From positions 1-29,037 of IMG/VR virus record IMGVR_UViG_3300037137_003653: a stretch of 29,037 nt of DNA; one strand, 5' to 3'. The number at the start of each line of letters is the position of its first letter. Position 1 is the first letter of the stretch. Positions 18,965-23,820 of the stretch are shown here, in pieces. The notes below the pieces were generated by a model, which was given only the letters and a program-made list of their open reading frames with translations, did not search any database and was not told the DNA's origin. Position numbers and translations under genes: made by a program. The stretch is from a virus.

Positions 18965-19564
18965 TTAAGAAACTATCTCAGCAAGATATTTCTTTCGAAT
19001 CACGCTTCGAAGGCCTGGATTCACTATTAGTGCAGCAGGTACAATATCTTTTCGAATCAGATTACGCATAAATCTTACATCATTGTTGCTGGCATCTTCA
19101 CACCATGAAAGATTTTGACGTTTGCACCAAGACATGAATTCTGATTTTGGCGTCATTAGAAATGGCCGAATTACATTCCCTCTTTTGTATGGAATGATTT
19201 TTCCATTGCCACGAAGCGATGTGAAAATCCATGTCTCAACAGAATCATCAAGATGATGTGCTGTGATTACAGGGCCATCAATTGTCGAAAGAAAGTTGTA
19301 TCGATGTTCTCTCCAAAAATCTTCTAGAGATCGACCTTTTGGAGGTGCAAAATCAAGCTTGCCACGAGTCAATTTTAGACTTCGTTTATTTGCAAATTCA
19401 CTAACAAAAATTTCTGCTTCGGCTGAAGCGACAGTATTGTGATTAAAGAATGCAAGATCTACGCGCCTAGATCTCAAAAGAAAATCAACGACAGCGACAG
19501 AATCAACACCGCCTGAAAAAGCAACAGTGCACTTTTCTGGAAGCTTGCCTAGAATTTTTATCAT
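18965..19564 (-). CDS. tilS: Minimal tRNA(Ile)-lysidine synthase TilS
   Basis: A 199-residue protein containing the TilS catalytic core. The PP-loop ATPase motif S17-G-G-V-D-S22 lies near the N-terminus. It is followed by ITAHHLDDSVETWIFTSLRGNG-type residues (about 100-121), IRPFL, and WCEDASNNDVRFMRN then LIRKDIVPA, the TilS-specific block. TilS uses ATP and lysine to convert C34 of the CAU anticodon of tRNA-Ile2 into lysidine, changing both its charging (Met to Ile) and its decoding (AUG to AUA). E. coli TilS has over 400 residues. Here the protein ends just after the core, with no C-terminal tRNA-binding domains. The ATG is 16 bases downstream of a CAU tRNA gene bearing TilS identity features, so enzyme and substrate are probably cotranscribed. 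Confidence 0.88.
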   Translation of the reverse strand: MIKILGKLPEKCTVAFSGGVDSVAVVDFLLRSRRVDLAFFNHNTVASAEAEIFVSEFANKRSLKLTRGKLDFAPPKGRSLEDFWREHRYNFLSTIDGPVITAHHLDDSVETWIFTSLRGNGKIIPYKRGNVIRPFLMTPKSEFMSWCKRQNLSWCEDASNNDVRFMRNLIRKDIVPAALIVNPGLRSVIRKKYLAEIVS

Positions 19565-19580
19565 GATTTGTTAGATTTTG

Positions 19581-19657
19581 TGGACCGGGTGGGACTCGAA
19601 CCCACACATCTACAGTTTATGAGACTGTCGCTTTAACCTATATTTAGCTACCGGTCC
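19581..19657 (-). tRNA. tRNA with CAU anticodon, probably tRNA-Ile2 (AUA decoding)
   Basis: A 77-base cloverleaf: acceptor GGACCGG/CCGGTCC, D arm with GG in the loop, anticodon stem ACAGT/ACTGT with loop CTCATAA (anticodon CAU), T arm GTGGG-TTCGAGT-CCCAC and discriminator A73. CAU may mean Met or Ile2. The acceptor has C4-G69 and C5-G68, which are known TilS recognition pairs in E. coli tRNA-Ile2 and differ from elongator tRNA-Met. The adjacent tilS supports Ile2. CCA is not encoded (the discriminator is followed by CAA), so a CCA-adding enzyme is needed. The variable region is six bases, one more than usual, and the D stem has only three good pairs. Confidence 0.9.
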
Positions 19658-19703
19658 GTAAATTTATATGTTGTTAAGATTACTTTAATGTGTCTTCCAA
19701 TTG

Positions 19704-19786
19704 TGCCCTGGGTCGGATTCGAACCGACATATCATCGCTGATGGTTGATTTTGAATCAACTGTGTCTGCCATTCCACCACCAGGGC
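19704..19786 (-). tRNA. tRNA-Leu(CAA)
   Basis: An 83-base class II tRNA: acceptor GCCCTGG/CCAGGGC, anticodon arm GTTGA-TTCAAAA-TCAAC giving anticodon CAA (reads UUG), long variable arm with an ATCA/TGAT stem, T arm GTCGG-TTCGAAT-CCGAC and discriminator A73. The anticodon arm is the same as that of E. coli tRNA-Leu(CAA). CCA is not encoded. It lies 46 bases upstream of the CAU tRNA in the same orientation. Confidence 0.95.
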
Positions 19787-19826
19787 ATGAACTTATTCTA
19801 TCATATAGCGTAAGTATTTTACATGG

Positions 19827-20243
19827 TTAGATCAATTTTAAGTTTCCCGTGATCTCATCTATCTTATCAATTTCATCAGGGCCAAGTGCTATTGCGACCA
19901 TTTGCACAGTTTCTGGAAATTCTAATTCTGGTGAATCAGATTTTACATCGTCCGCGACGCGTTTTTCAACAGTATAGCAAGGAACTCCTTTGATCTCTGC
20001 TTTGAATACAAGCGACTTCAAGGCATTTTCTGAAGCAACGCCGACGATTACAAGTGTCCCATCATTCTGCAACCATTCTGCTTCATATGGTGTGAGTTCG
20101 ACAGCCAACTTATCTAGTTGTTCAGAAGTGTCATTGTCAAAAATAAATTTAGATGATGCCTTTGCCACTAGTGCTGCTAGTGCTGCACGACGAAGCCTCA
20201 GATCTCGCCTAACGACAACAACCTGCTTAAGTGACTTTGACAT
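19827..20243 (-). CDS. Pth2-like peptidyl-tRNA hydrolase
   Basis: A 138-residue protein starting at the ATG at 20243, since homologs begin just before KQVVVVRRDL; a longer frame to 20285 overlaps NADAR. It shows the Pth2 layout: strand KQVVVVRRDL, a long helix, G-T-L-V-I-V-G-V strand, helix NALKSLVFKAEIKGVPCYTV, and the C-terminal signature ALGPDEIDKIDEITGNLKLI. Pth2 releases peptides from peptidyl-tRNA that drops off ribosomes. It is archaeal and eukaryotic but also occurs in some bacteria and phages. Two usual catalytic stretches are altered: GKxAAQxxHA is replaced by RLRRAALAALVAKAS, and the DAGRTQ loop by ADDVKSD. It could therefore be a divergent enzyme or a DUF2000-type relative. It lies immediately upstream of two tRNA genes and tilS. 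Confidence 0.7.
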   Translation of the reverse strand: MSKSLKQVVVVRRDLRLRRAALAALVAKASSKFIFDNDTSEQLDKLAVELTPYEAEWLQNDGTLVIVGVASENALKSLVFKAEIKGVPCYTVEKRVADDVKSDSPELEFPETVQMVAIALGPDEIDKIDEITGNLKLI

Positions 20244-20268
20244 GTAACGGATATTACACCGTAATTTA

Positions 20269-20727
20269 TCATGCGTCTGCTGCAAATTCTAGTTGAATTG
20301 CATCACGTTCATCCATGATGATCTTGCCAAGCCAATTCGAACCGGTTCCACGACAGATACCCCAAAACGTATCATTCCAAGTATTGTTATAGACTAGTTC
20401 TGCATTGCTAGTCGAAAGAAGCCGCGGCCGCAAGAATGGATTTTCAAATTTCTTCTTTATGAAATCTCGCATCAGTTCGAGCTTCACTGAATCCCAGTCA
20501 GGCCGAATCTGAATACATCTTCCAAGTTTCTTGGCTTCCGCAGGTGTTGCAGCGCGCCGTATGATATCACGAATATTCTCATCCAATGTTTTATGCGCCT
20601 GATAAGCATGTTCACAAGTCTTGTATGACTTGCCATCTACATAGATTGTTGATGGATGAAAATTTGACAGAAATCCATAACCTGCTTCATTTGTAAAGCT
20701 ACTAATTATATGATTTTCTGTATTCAT
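20269..20727 (-). CDS. NADAR domain (YbiA-like) N-glycosidase / ADP-ribose hydrolase
   Basis: A 152-residue single-domain protein from ATG 20727. The family pattern is complete: GFLSNFHPSTIYVDGKSY, TCEHAYQAHKT, the AATPAEAKKLGR helix, RPDWDSVKLELM, KKKFENPFLRPRLLST, and NNTWNDTFWGICRGTGSNWL then GKIIM. NADAR proteins are linked to NAD/ADP-ribose metabolism; YbiA acts in riboflavin-intermediate repair and other members remove ADP-ribose from guanine, countering DarT-type DNA-modifying toxins. In a phage, reversal of host ADP-ribosylation defence is a reasonable idea. It sits in the leftward unit, 11 bases after the DUF551-like gene and 25 before the Pth2-like gene. The ribosome site is weak. 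Confidence 0.88.
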   Translation of the reverse strand: MNTENHIISSFTNEAGYGFLSNFHPSTIYVDGKSYKTCEHAYQAHKTLDENIRDIIRRAATPAEAKKLGRCIQIRPDWDSVKLELMRDFIKKKFENPFLRPRLLSTSNAELVYNNTWNDTFWGICRGTGSNWLGKIIMDERDAIQLEFAADA

Positions 20728-20738
20728 TTTGATCTGAC

Positions 20739-21002
20739 TTAGAAAGGCGCCTGCGGCCACTTTCGCCAATAAATTTTGGCATCTTCTGGGATGTTGCCAT
20801 CAACAGCCGGTCCATGATATGTGAGTGCAGTATACTCCACTTTGCCATTCTGAATACTGCATGCGAGCACCTCTTCACCGATCGGCGGTTTCACCTTTGG
20901 TGCAAGATTCCAGCCATTTTTTGTGAACAAGCGAATTATCATTGGAATGATAATTGATCCACATAGCGTTCCCATCAGGAAGTCGAAGCCGTGCGCGTTC
21001 AT
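20739..21002 (-). CDS. Small membrane-anchored protein with a DUF551-like tail
   Basis: An 87-residue protein with the best ribosome site in the window: AGGAGG four bases before the ATG. Residues about 9-27 (LMGTLCGSIIIPMIIRLF) form one membrane helix. The remainder resembles DUF551: KPPIGEEVLACS (the 'P..GeeVL' start), a short beta core and the ending PEDAKIYWRKWPQAP. DUF551 proteins are common in phages and have no known function. Having a membrane anchor in front is unusual. It follows the G+C-rich island, and its base composition is intermediate. Confidence 0.7.
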   Translation of the reverse strand: MNAHGFDFLMGTLCGSIIIPMIIRLFTKNGWNLAPKVKPPIGEEVLACSIQNGKVEYTALTYHGPAVDGNIPEDAKIYWRKWPQAPF

Positions 21003-21027
21003 GTGTCCTCCTGTGCTCTCATGCGGA

Positions 21028-21264
21028 TCATCGCGACACCATGTGTGTGTGCGGCGCTCGCAGTTCGCCGGCGAAATCGCAATGAACCATCATCGCAAGA
21101 TGTCGCAGCGCCACGAGCATGTCGTCCGCGGTGCCGCGGAGGCCCGTCTCAATAATCACCGCGTAGGCCGCGGTTGTCTCCGGGCTGTAGGCCACGGTCC
21201 TAGGTGGAGGGCTTGCCTCCGCCGTGACGGGCTTCGCCGGAGTAGCGGTGTCTGGCTGCTTCAC
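21028..21264 (-). CDS. Small hypothetical protein of the G+C-rich cascade
   Basis: A 78-residue frame starting at GTG 21264, whose bases overlap the TGA of the preceding gene (GTGA). The N-terminal half is Pro/Ala/Thr-rich and probably disordered (TPAKPVTAEASPPPRTV). The C-terminal half is a compact helical part (AYAVIIETGLRGTADDMLVA, LRHLAMMVHCDF). Its opening, Met-Lys-Gln from GTG AAG CAG, is the same as in the two 19-codon ORFs upstream. Unknown family. Confidence 0.55.
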   Translation of the reverse strand: MKQPDTATPAKPVTAEASPPPRTVAYSPETTAAYAVIIETGLRGTADDMLVALRHLAMMVHCDFAGELRAPHTHMVSR

Positions 21265-21521
21265 GGTTGCACCGGAGTCCGCATAGCCACGAACATGTGC
21301 TCGACGACTCGGGGCGCTCGAATGAACGCCGCCGGGAAAAGATTCGGGCACAGTTCTCGGACGGACATCATGAGCGCGTCGCCCTGGGCTTCGGTGGCTA
21401 GGTGCAGAGCAAGCCCGGCGTCGTCAACCCAATCGAAGTGCCGCGCCGAGGCGCGGAGGTATGCTGGCCCCGGTGCTTCGATCAGCCAGTAGCACTTCTC
21501 CGTGGGTGTTCCGTCGCTCAT
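21261..21521 (-). CDS. Small phage hypothetical protein (YWLIEA-type)
   Basis: An 86-residue protein from ATG 21521, which overlaps the preceding ORF's TGA in an ATGA junction. The opening CYWLIEAPGPAYL followed by HFDWVDDAGLALHLATEAQG resembles a small phage family in which a short beta strand precedes a W-(x)-D-D and a helix, often written as YWLIE...FxWTxDxxxAxxF. Function unknown. The C-terminus ends Val-Gln-Pro-stop, as does the 62-residue gene upstream. Confidence 0.65.
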   Translation of the reverse strand: MSDGTPTEKCYWLIEAPGPAYLRASARHFDWVDDAGLALHLATEAQGDALMMSVRELCPNLFPAAFIRAPRVVEHMFVAMRTPVQP

Positions 21522-21577
21522 GGGATTGCTTCTTTCTGGATCCGCTCCACGCGGACTGCCGGCCTCTGTTGCTTCAC
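21518..21577 (-). CDS. 19-codon ORF, copy 2 (MKQQRPAVRVERIQKEAIP)
   Basis: GTG at 21577 overlaps the TGA of the small membrane protein upstream, and its own TGA overlaps the next ATG. The product MKQQRPAVRVERIQKEAIP matches the copy at 21690-21749 at 8 of 19 positions with several conservative changes, and has the same length and the same coupled junctions. It may be a basic microprotein or simply a translated coupling device. Confidence 0.45.
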   Translation of the reverse strand: MKQQRPAVRVERIQKEAIP

Positions 21578-21693
21578 GGGGCACGATCCTTTCTTTCGGT
21601 CATCGTGAGATCGACTGTGGCGTGCCAGTACCCGTCGATGTACCCGACAAGCCCACCGAGCAGCACGCCGCCGAGGAGCCACGCAAAGGTCAA
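21574..21693 (-). CDS. 39-residue single-pass membrane protein
   Basis: Starts at TTG 21693, overlapping the upstream TGA (TTGA). No ATG or GTG is available nearby in this frame, so translation probably depends on coupling. Residues about 3-19 (FAWLLGGVLLGGLVGYI) form one membrane helix, followed by a short polar tail ending RKDRAP. No family recognised. The small glycine-zipper-like helix could be a holin-like, accessory or regulatory peptide, but nothing shows which. Confidence 0.5.
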   Translation of the reverse strand: MTFAWLLGGVLLGGLVGYIDGYWHATVDLTMTERKDRAP

Positions 21694-21749
21694 CGGACTG
21701 CCTCTTCCATGACCCGGTCGGTCCAGATAGCTGGTCGCTGTTGCTTCAC
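21690..21749 (-). CDS. 19-codon ORF, copy 1 (MKQQRPAIWTDRVMEEAVR)
   Basis: GTG at 21749 overlaps the upstream gene's TGA, and its TGA overlaps the next TTG. AAGGTG lies a few bases upstream of the GTG. The 19-residue product MKQQRPAIWTDRVMEEAVR is a clear relative of the ORF at 21518-21577. Two related ORFs of equal length, in different local frames and with the same coupling, suggest real translation. Confidence 0.45.
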   Translation of the reverse strand: MKQQRPAIWTDRVMEEAVR

Positions 21750-21751
21750 GG
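21742..21751 (-). repeat. Junction repeat CCGTGAAGCA, copy 1 of 3
   Basis: Ten identical bases occur at three gene junctions on the - strand: 21742-21751, 21570-21579 and 21257-21266. Each contains the stop TGA of one gene inside the GTG start of the next, so that the upstream product ends in Pro and the downstream product starts Met-Lys-Gln. The first two copies extend to CCGTGAAGCAACAG. Confidence 0.7.
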
Positions 21752-21934
21752 CTGCACCTTCGTCTTTTCGGCGGACGTGCCCTGCTTCCGCAGGTATGTG
21801 CGCCCGGCCACATTGTCGTTTAACGCCCAGCGCACCGTGAGGCGCGCGCCAACCGGGATGCGGTAGACGTCGGCCTGAGACTTGACGGCATTTATTCCGA
21901 CTATTTCTGATGCTATTTGCTTATTTGACATCAT
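21746..21934 (-). CDS. Small hypothetical protein spanning the composition boundary
   Basis: A 62-residue frame from ATG 21934 (a second ATG follows at 21931), overlapping the upstream gene by 14 bases. The first ~15 codons are A+T-rich (AAT AAG CAA ATA), and the rest are strongly G+C-rich from about 21892 on. The second part (YRIPVGARLTVRWALNDNVA then GRTYLRK) looks like a compact small phage domain. The protein may be a fusion created at the edge of the inserted island. Ends Val-Gln-Pro-stop in a GTGA junction. Confidence 0.55.
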   Translation of the reverse strand: MMSNKQIASEIVGINAVKSQADVYRIPVGARLTVRWALNDNVAGRTYLRKQGTSAEKTKVQP

Positions 21935-22244
21935 GGTTGCCGGGCGCGTAATATACGGTGTCACCACCCCAAGTAAAAGCCTGTTCAAGCGCATCTTCAA
22001 GCTCAGGAGTAAGCGCGCCACCATACACGTCTTCTTCTATACCCCAGCGGGCTTCGCTTGCGTTGTACTCTGACAACATGACTTCGCCTTCCAATTCACC
22101 TTGCCAAACTGCACGAAGTGACACTTCGGATGCCAGGAAGGCAACATGTCGAGCTAGTCTTCGACCATACTCTTCGATGAAAGCTTGTGCTGCATTGGGA
22201 TACTTTTCCACCAGCTCCGAGAATCGTAGCGCCGGCACATTCAT
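21921..22244 (-). CDS. Hypothetical acidic helical protein
   Basis: A 107-residue protein if it begins at ATG 22244, which forms an ATGA overlap with the VWA gene. An ATG at 22250 adds two residues. It opens with a helix (LRFSELVEKYPNAAQAFIEE), has a central part containing LSEYNASEARWGIEEDVYGG, and an acidic helix TPELEDALEQAF. No family recognised. Its intermediate base composition matches the VWA gene rather than the G+C-rich genes after it. Confidence 0.6.
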   Translation of the reverse strand: MNVPALRFSELVEKYPNAAQAFIEEYGRRLARHVAFLASEVSLRAVWQGELEGEVMLSEYNASEARWGIEEDVYGGALTPELEDALEQAFTWGGDTVYYAPGNHDVK

Positions 22245-23584
22245 CGCCATGCACCCTGAATGACAGCATTGTCAGAGATGTTAATCTGAAGCTCTTCAGT
22301 ATTGAACATCATCTTCCGGCCGCGCCCGATAACGTAACCTCGCTTGATTCGCGACGGCCTCGGTGCGTTACATTCACCGTCAGACATGATGAGAAGTCCG
22401 TCCCACCGACCACGATTCTTTGGTGCATTTGCGAAATCCGTCGGAGCATTGAAGTCAGTGCCACCGCCAAGTTCGCGCTGTGCAACGATATTCGTTCCAC
22501 GCTTCCACGTGAAGAGATTCTGCTCTTTAACACGCGTGTCAAACGGAATGACATCAATCGATACTTTCTTTGTGAGAGAGTTCAATTCACCGAAGAACTC
22601 GACAAGCATTTCGTTGGAGACAGAACCCGACTGATCGATCGCGATCAGAAGTTTTGCCTCATATGACCGCTTAATTCCCGGGTGAATGTAAGGAAACCGC
22701 TTGTTGATTCGCTTGATCGAAGTGCTCCGGCCCCCGCGATTGATCGACCCGATGAATTGGCGAAGAACAGAGCGCCAATTAACGACACTTGCGACAGACT
22801 TCCGAATTGCCTCGATTAGGTCGAGCGGGATATTACCCCAACCGTTCGACTGCTGATCAGCAGTCTTTGCAGCCTTTTCGACCATTGACTTGACCTTGCC
22901 TTCGACGTATTCGCGAATCTCCTCGGGAATATCATCCCAGCCATCGTGGCTGTCCATCTGACCGTTTCCAGGGATGTAATACGTACCACTTCCCTCGCCA
23001 CCGTCAGATTCAAAGTCTTCATCATCTTTGATCTGCTCGTTGATTTTGTCAAAGTACCATTCAGATGCCTGCATGATAGGCAGCTTTTCGATGATTTCAC
23101 CGAACTTCTGTGCAGCTCGTTCTTCCTTGGTCGGCTCTTTGCCTGCCTCGACAGGCCGCGGCACGTACTTCATGCCAGGAACATATGCAAATCCAGGCAG
23201 GATTTGACTGCCAGTAAGTGTCCTGTACGAACCAGCTTTGAATGCCTCTACCAAGATGGAGTTAATCGCGAGGTCAGTTGAAATGTTCCACAGCTCGTGT
23301 GGCTTGCGCCGCCGCCCGTAAAGGTGGCCAAACACGATATGATAGAACTCGTGGGTGATGACGCCGCGAACTTCTGCCTGAGACAGCTTTGAAAAGAAGT
23401 CCGGATTGTACAGGAGGCACAAGTCGTCAGTCTTTTCATTGAATGCGACACCTGCTGTCGGTATGTTCCTCGTCGGAATCTTCGTGATGTGTCGGGACAG
23501 TTCCGCAAAGAAGGGATTGTCCTGAAGGAATTTGATGAGTTCAACATGAATGTTGAAGTCTGTTTCGCAGGGGGTTAGGTCCAT
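22241..23584 (-). CDS. HExxH metallopeptidase-like / VWA domain protein (DUF2201-type)
   Basis: A 447-residue protein from ATG 23584. The N-terminal half is the putative metallopeptidase region of DUF2201-type proteins, with zinc motif H78-E-F-Y-H82 and a further His at 87. The C-terminal half is a von Willebrand A domain with the metal-site motif D317-Q-S319-G-S321, then GGGTDF and MSDGE. A charged linker lies between (GEGSGTYYIPGNGQMDSHDG). Bacterial relatives work with a MoxR-type AAA+ ATPase to remodel or mature target complexes; large phages often have such pairs. No MoxR partner lies in this window. Arg codons are often CGN and composition is near 50% G+C (30 of 60 at 22741-22800), unlike the A+T-rich neighbours. 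First gene of a leftward unit with a promoter directly in front. Confidence 0.85.
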   Translation of the reverse strand: MDLTPCETDFNIHVELIKFLQDNPFFAELSRHITKIPTRNIPTAGVAFNEKTDDLCLLYNPDFFSKLSQAEVRGVITHEFYHIVFGHLYGRRRKPHELWNISTDLAINSILVEAFKAGSYRTLTGSQILPGFAYVPGMKYVPRPVEAGKEPTKEERAAQKFGEIIEKLPIMQASEWYFDKINEQIKDDEDFESDGGEGSGTYYIPGNGQMDSHDGWDDIPEEIREYVEGKVKSMVEKAAKTADQQSNGWGNIPLDLIEAIRKSVASVVNWRSVLRQFIGSINRGGRSTSIKRINKRFPYIHPGIKRSYEAKLLIAIDQSGSVSNEMLVEFFGELNSLTKKVSIDVIPFDTRVKEQNLFTWKRGTNIVAQRELGGGTDFNAPTDFANAPKNRGRWDGLLIMSDGECNAPRPSRIKRGYVIGRGRKMMFNTEELQINISDNAVIQGAWR

Positions 23585-23590
23585 GGTTCT

Positions 23591-23620
23591 AGTATATCTT
23601 GATTTGAAGAAGGTTTGCAC
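23591..23620 (-). promoter_or_regulatory. GTGCAA/TATACT promoter, leaderless start of the VWA unit
   Basis: On the - strand GTGCAA (23620-23615), 18 bases, TATACT (23596-23591), 6 bases, then the ATG at 23584. Initiation six to seven bases past the hexamer would fall on the start codon. No Shine-Dalgarno fits between. The spacing is the same at 27802-27831 and 28900-28929. Confidence 0.7.
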
Positions 23621-23820
23621 TGCCTAGAAAATATTTTCGCTTATGATTTACGAGCGGCAGACATGTCGTCGACTAGTCGCACACAGTATTGCATTGTGTC
23701 CACACCGGTTCATTCTTTCATCATCTGCAGTTTGCCATTTGACACAGGTTTATTCTTTAAAAATTGGCCATTGTTCTACATGTCGTATTACTCTCATTAT
23801 TCTGAGTGACTTGTGGCTGG
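23621..23820. other. 200-base gap without a convincing gene
   Basis: Between the promoter of the VWA unit and the end of the aminotransferase gene. Short frames on both strands (up to 64 codons on +, about 20 on -) lack ribosome sites and protein-like sequence. No hairpin with a T-run was found, so how the aminotransferase transcript ends is unclear. Confidence 0.5.

Larger units (their letters stand above)
21003..21892 (-). other. G+C-rich island with a chain of tiny overlapping genes
   Basis: This stretch is far richer in G+C than its surroundings: 41 of 60 bases at 21121-21180 against 18 of 60 at 24841-24900 by hand count. On the - strand it reads as an unbroken series of small genes joined by GTGA, TTGA, GTGA, ATGA and GTGA overlaps. 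It looks like a segment acquired from a high-G+C phage, or a mis-joined contig. Confidence 0.7.

Noticed and set aside
19581-19657. Reading the CAU tRNA as elongator or initiator Met tRNA
   Set aside because: C4-G69 and C5-G68 with a neighbouring tilS favour Ile2. G1-C72 is paired, which also argues against an initiator.
20923-21492. 189-codon + strand frame in the G+C-rich island
   Set aside because: Few stops are expected in G+C-rich DNA. The translation is rich in Arg, His, Ser and Cys without domain pattern, and it opposes a chain of precisely overlapping - strand genes.
22187-22666. 159-codon + strand frame opposite the VWA gene
   Set aside because: It lies antisense to the VWA domain, whose motifs are intact, and has no protein-like features or ribosome site.
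23585-23620. 12-residue N-terminal extension of the VWA protein
   Set aside because: The extension would translate the shared promoter; homologous proteins and the promoter spacing favour the ATG at 23584.
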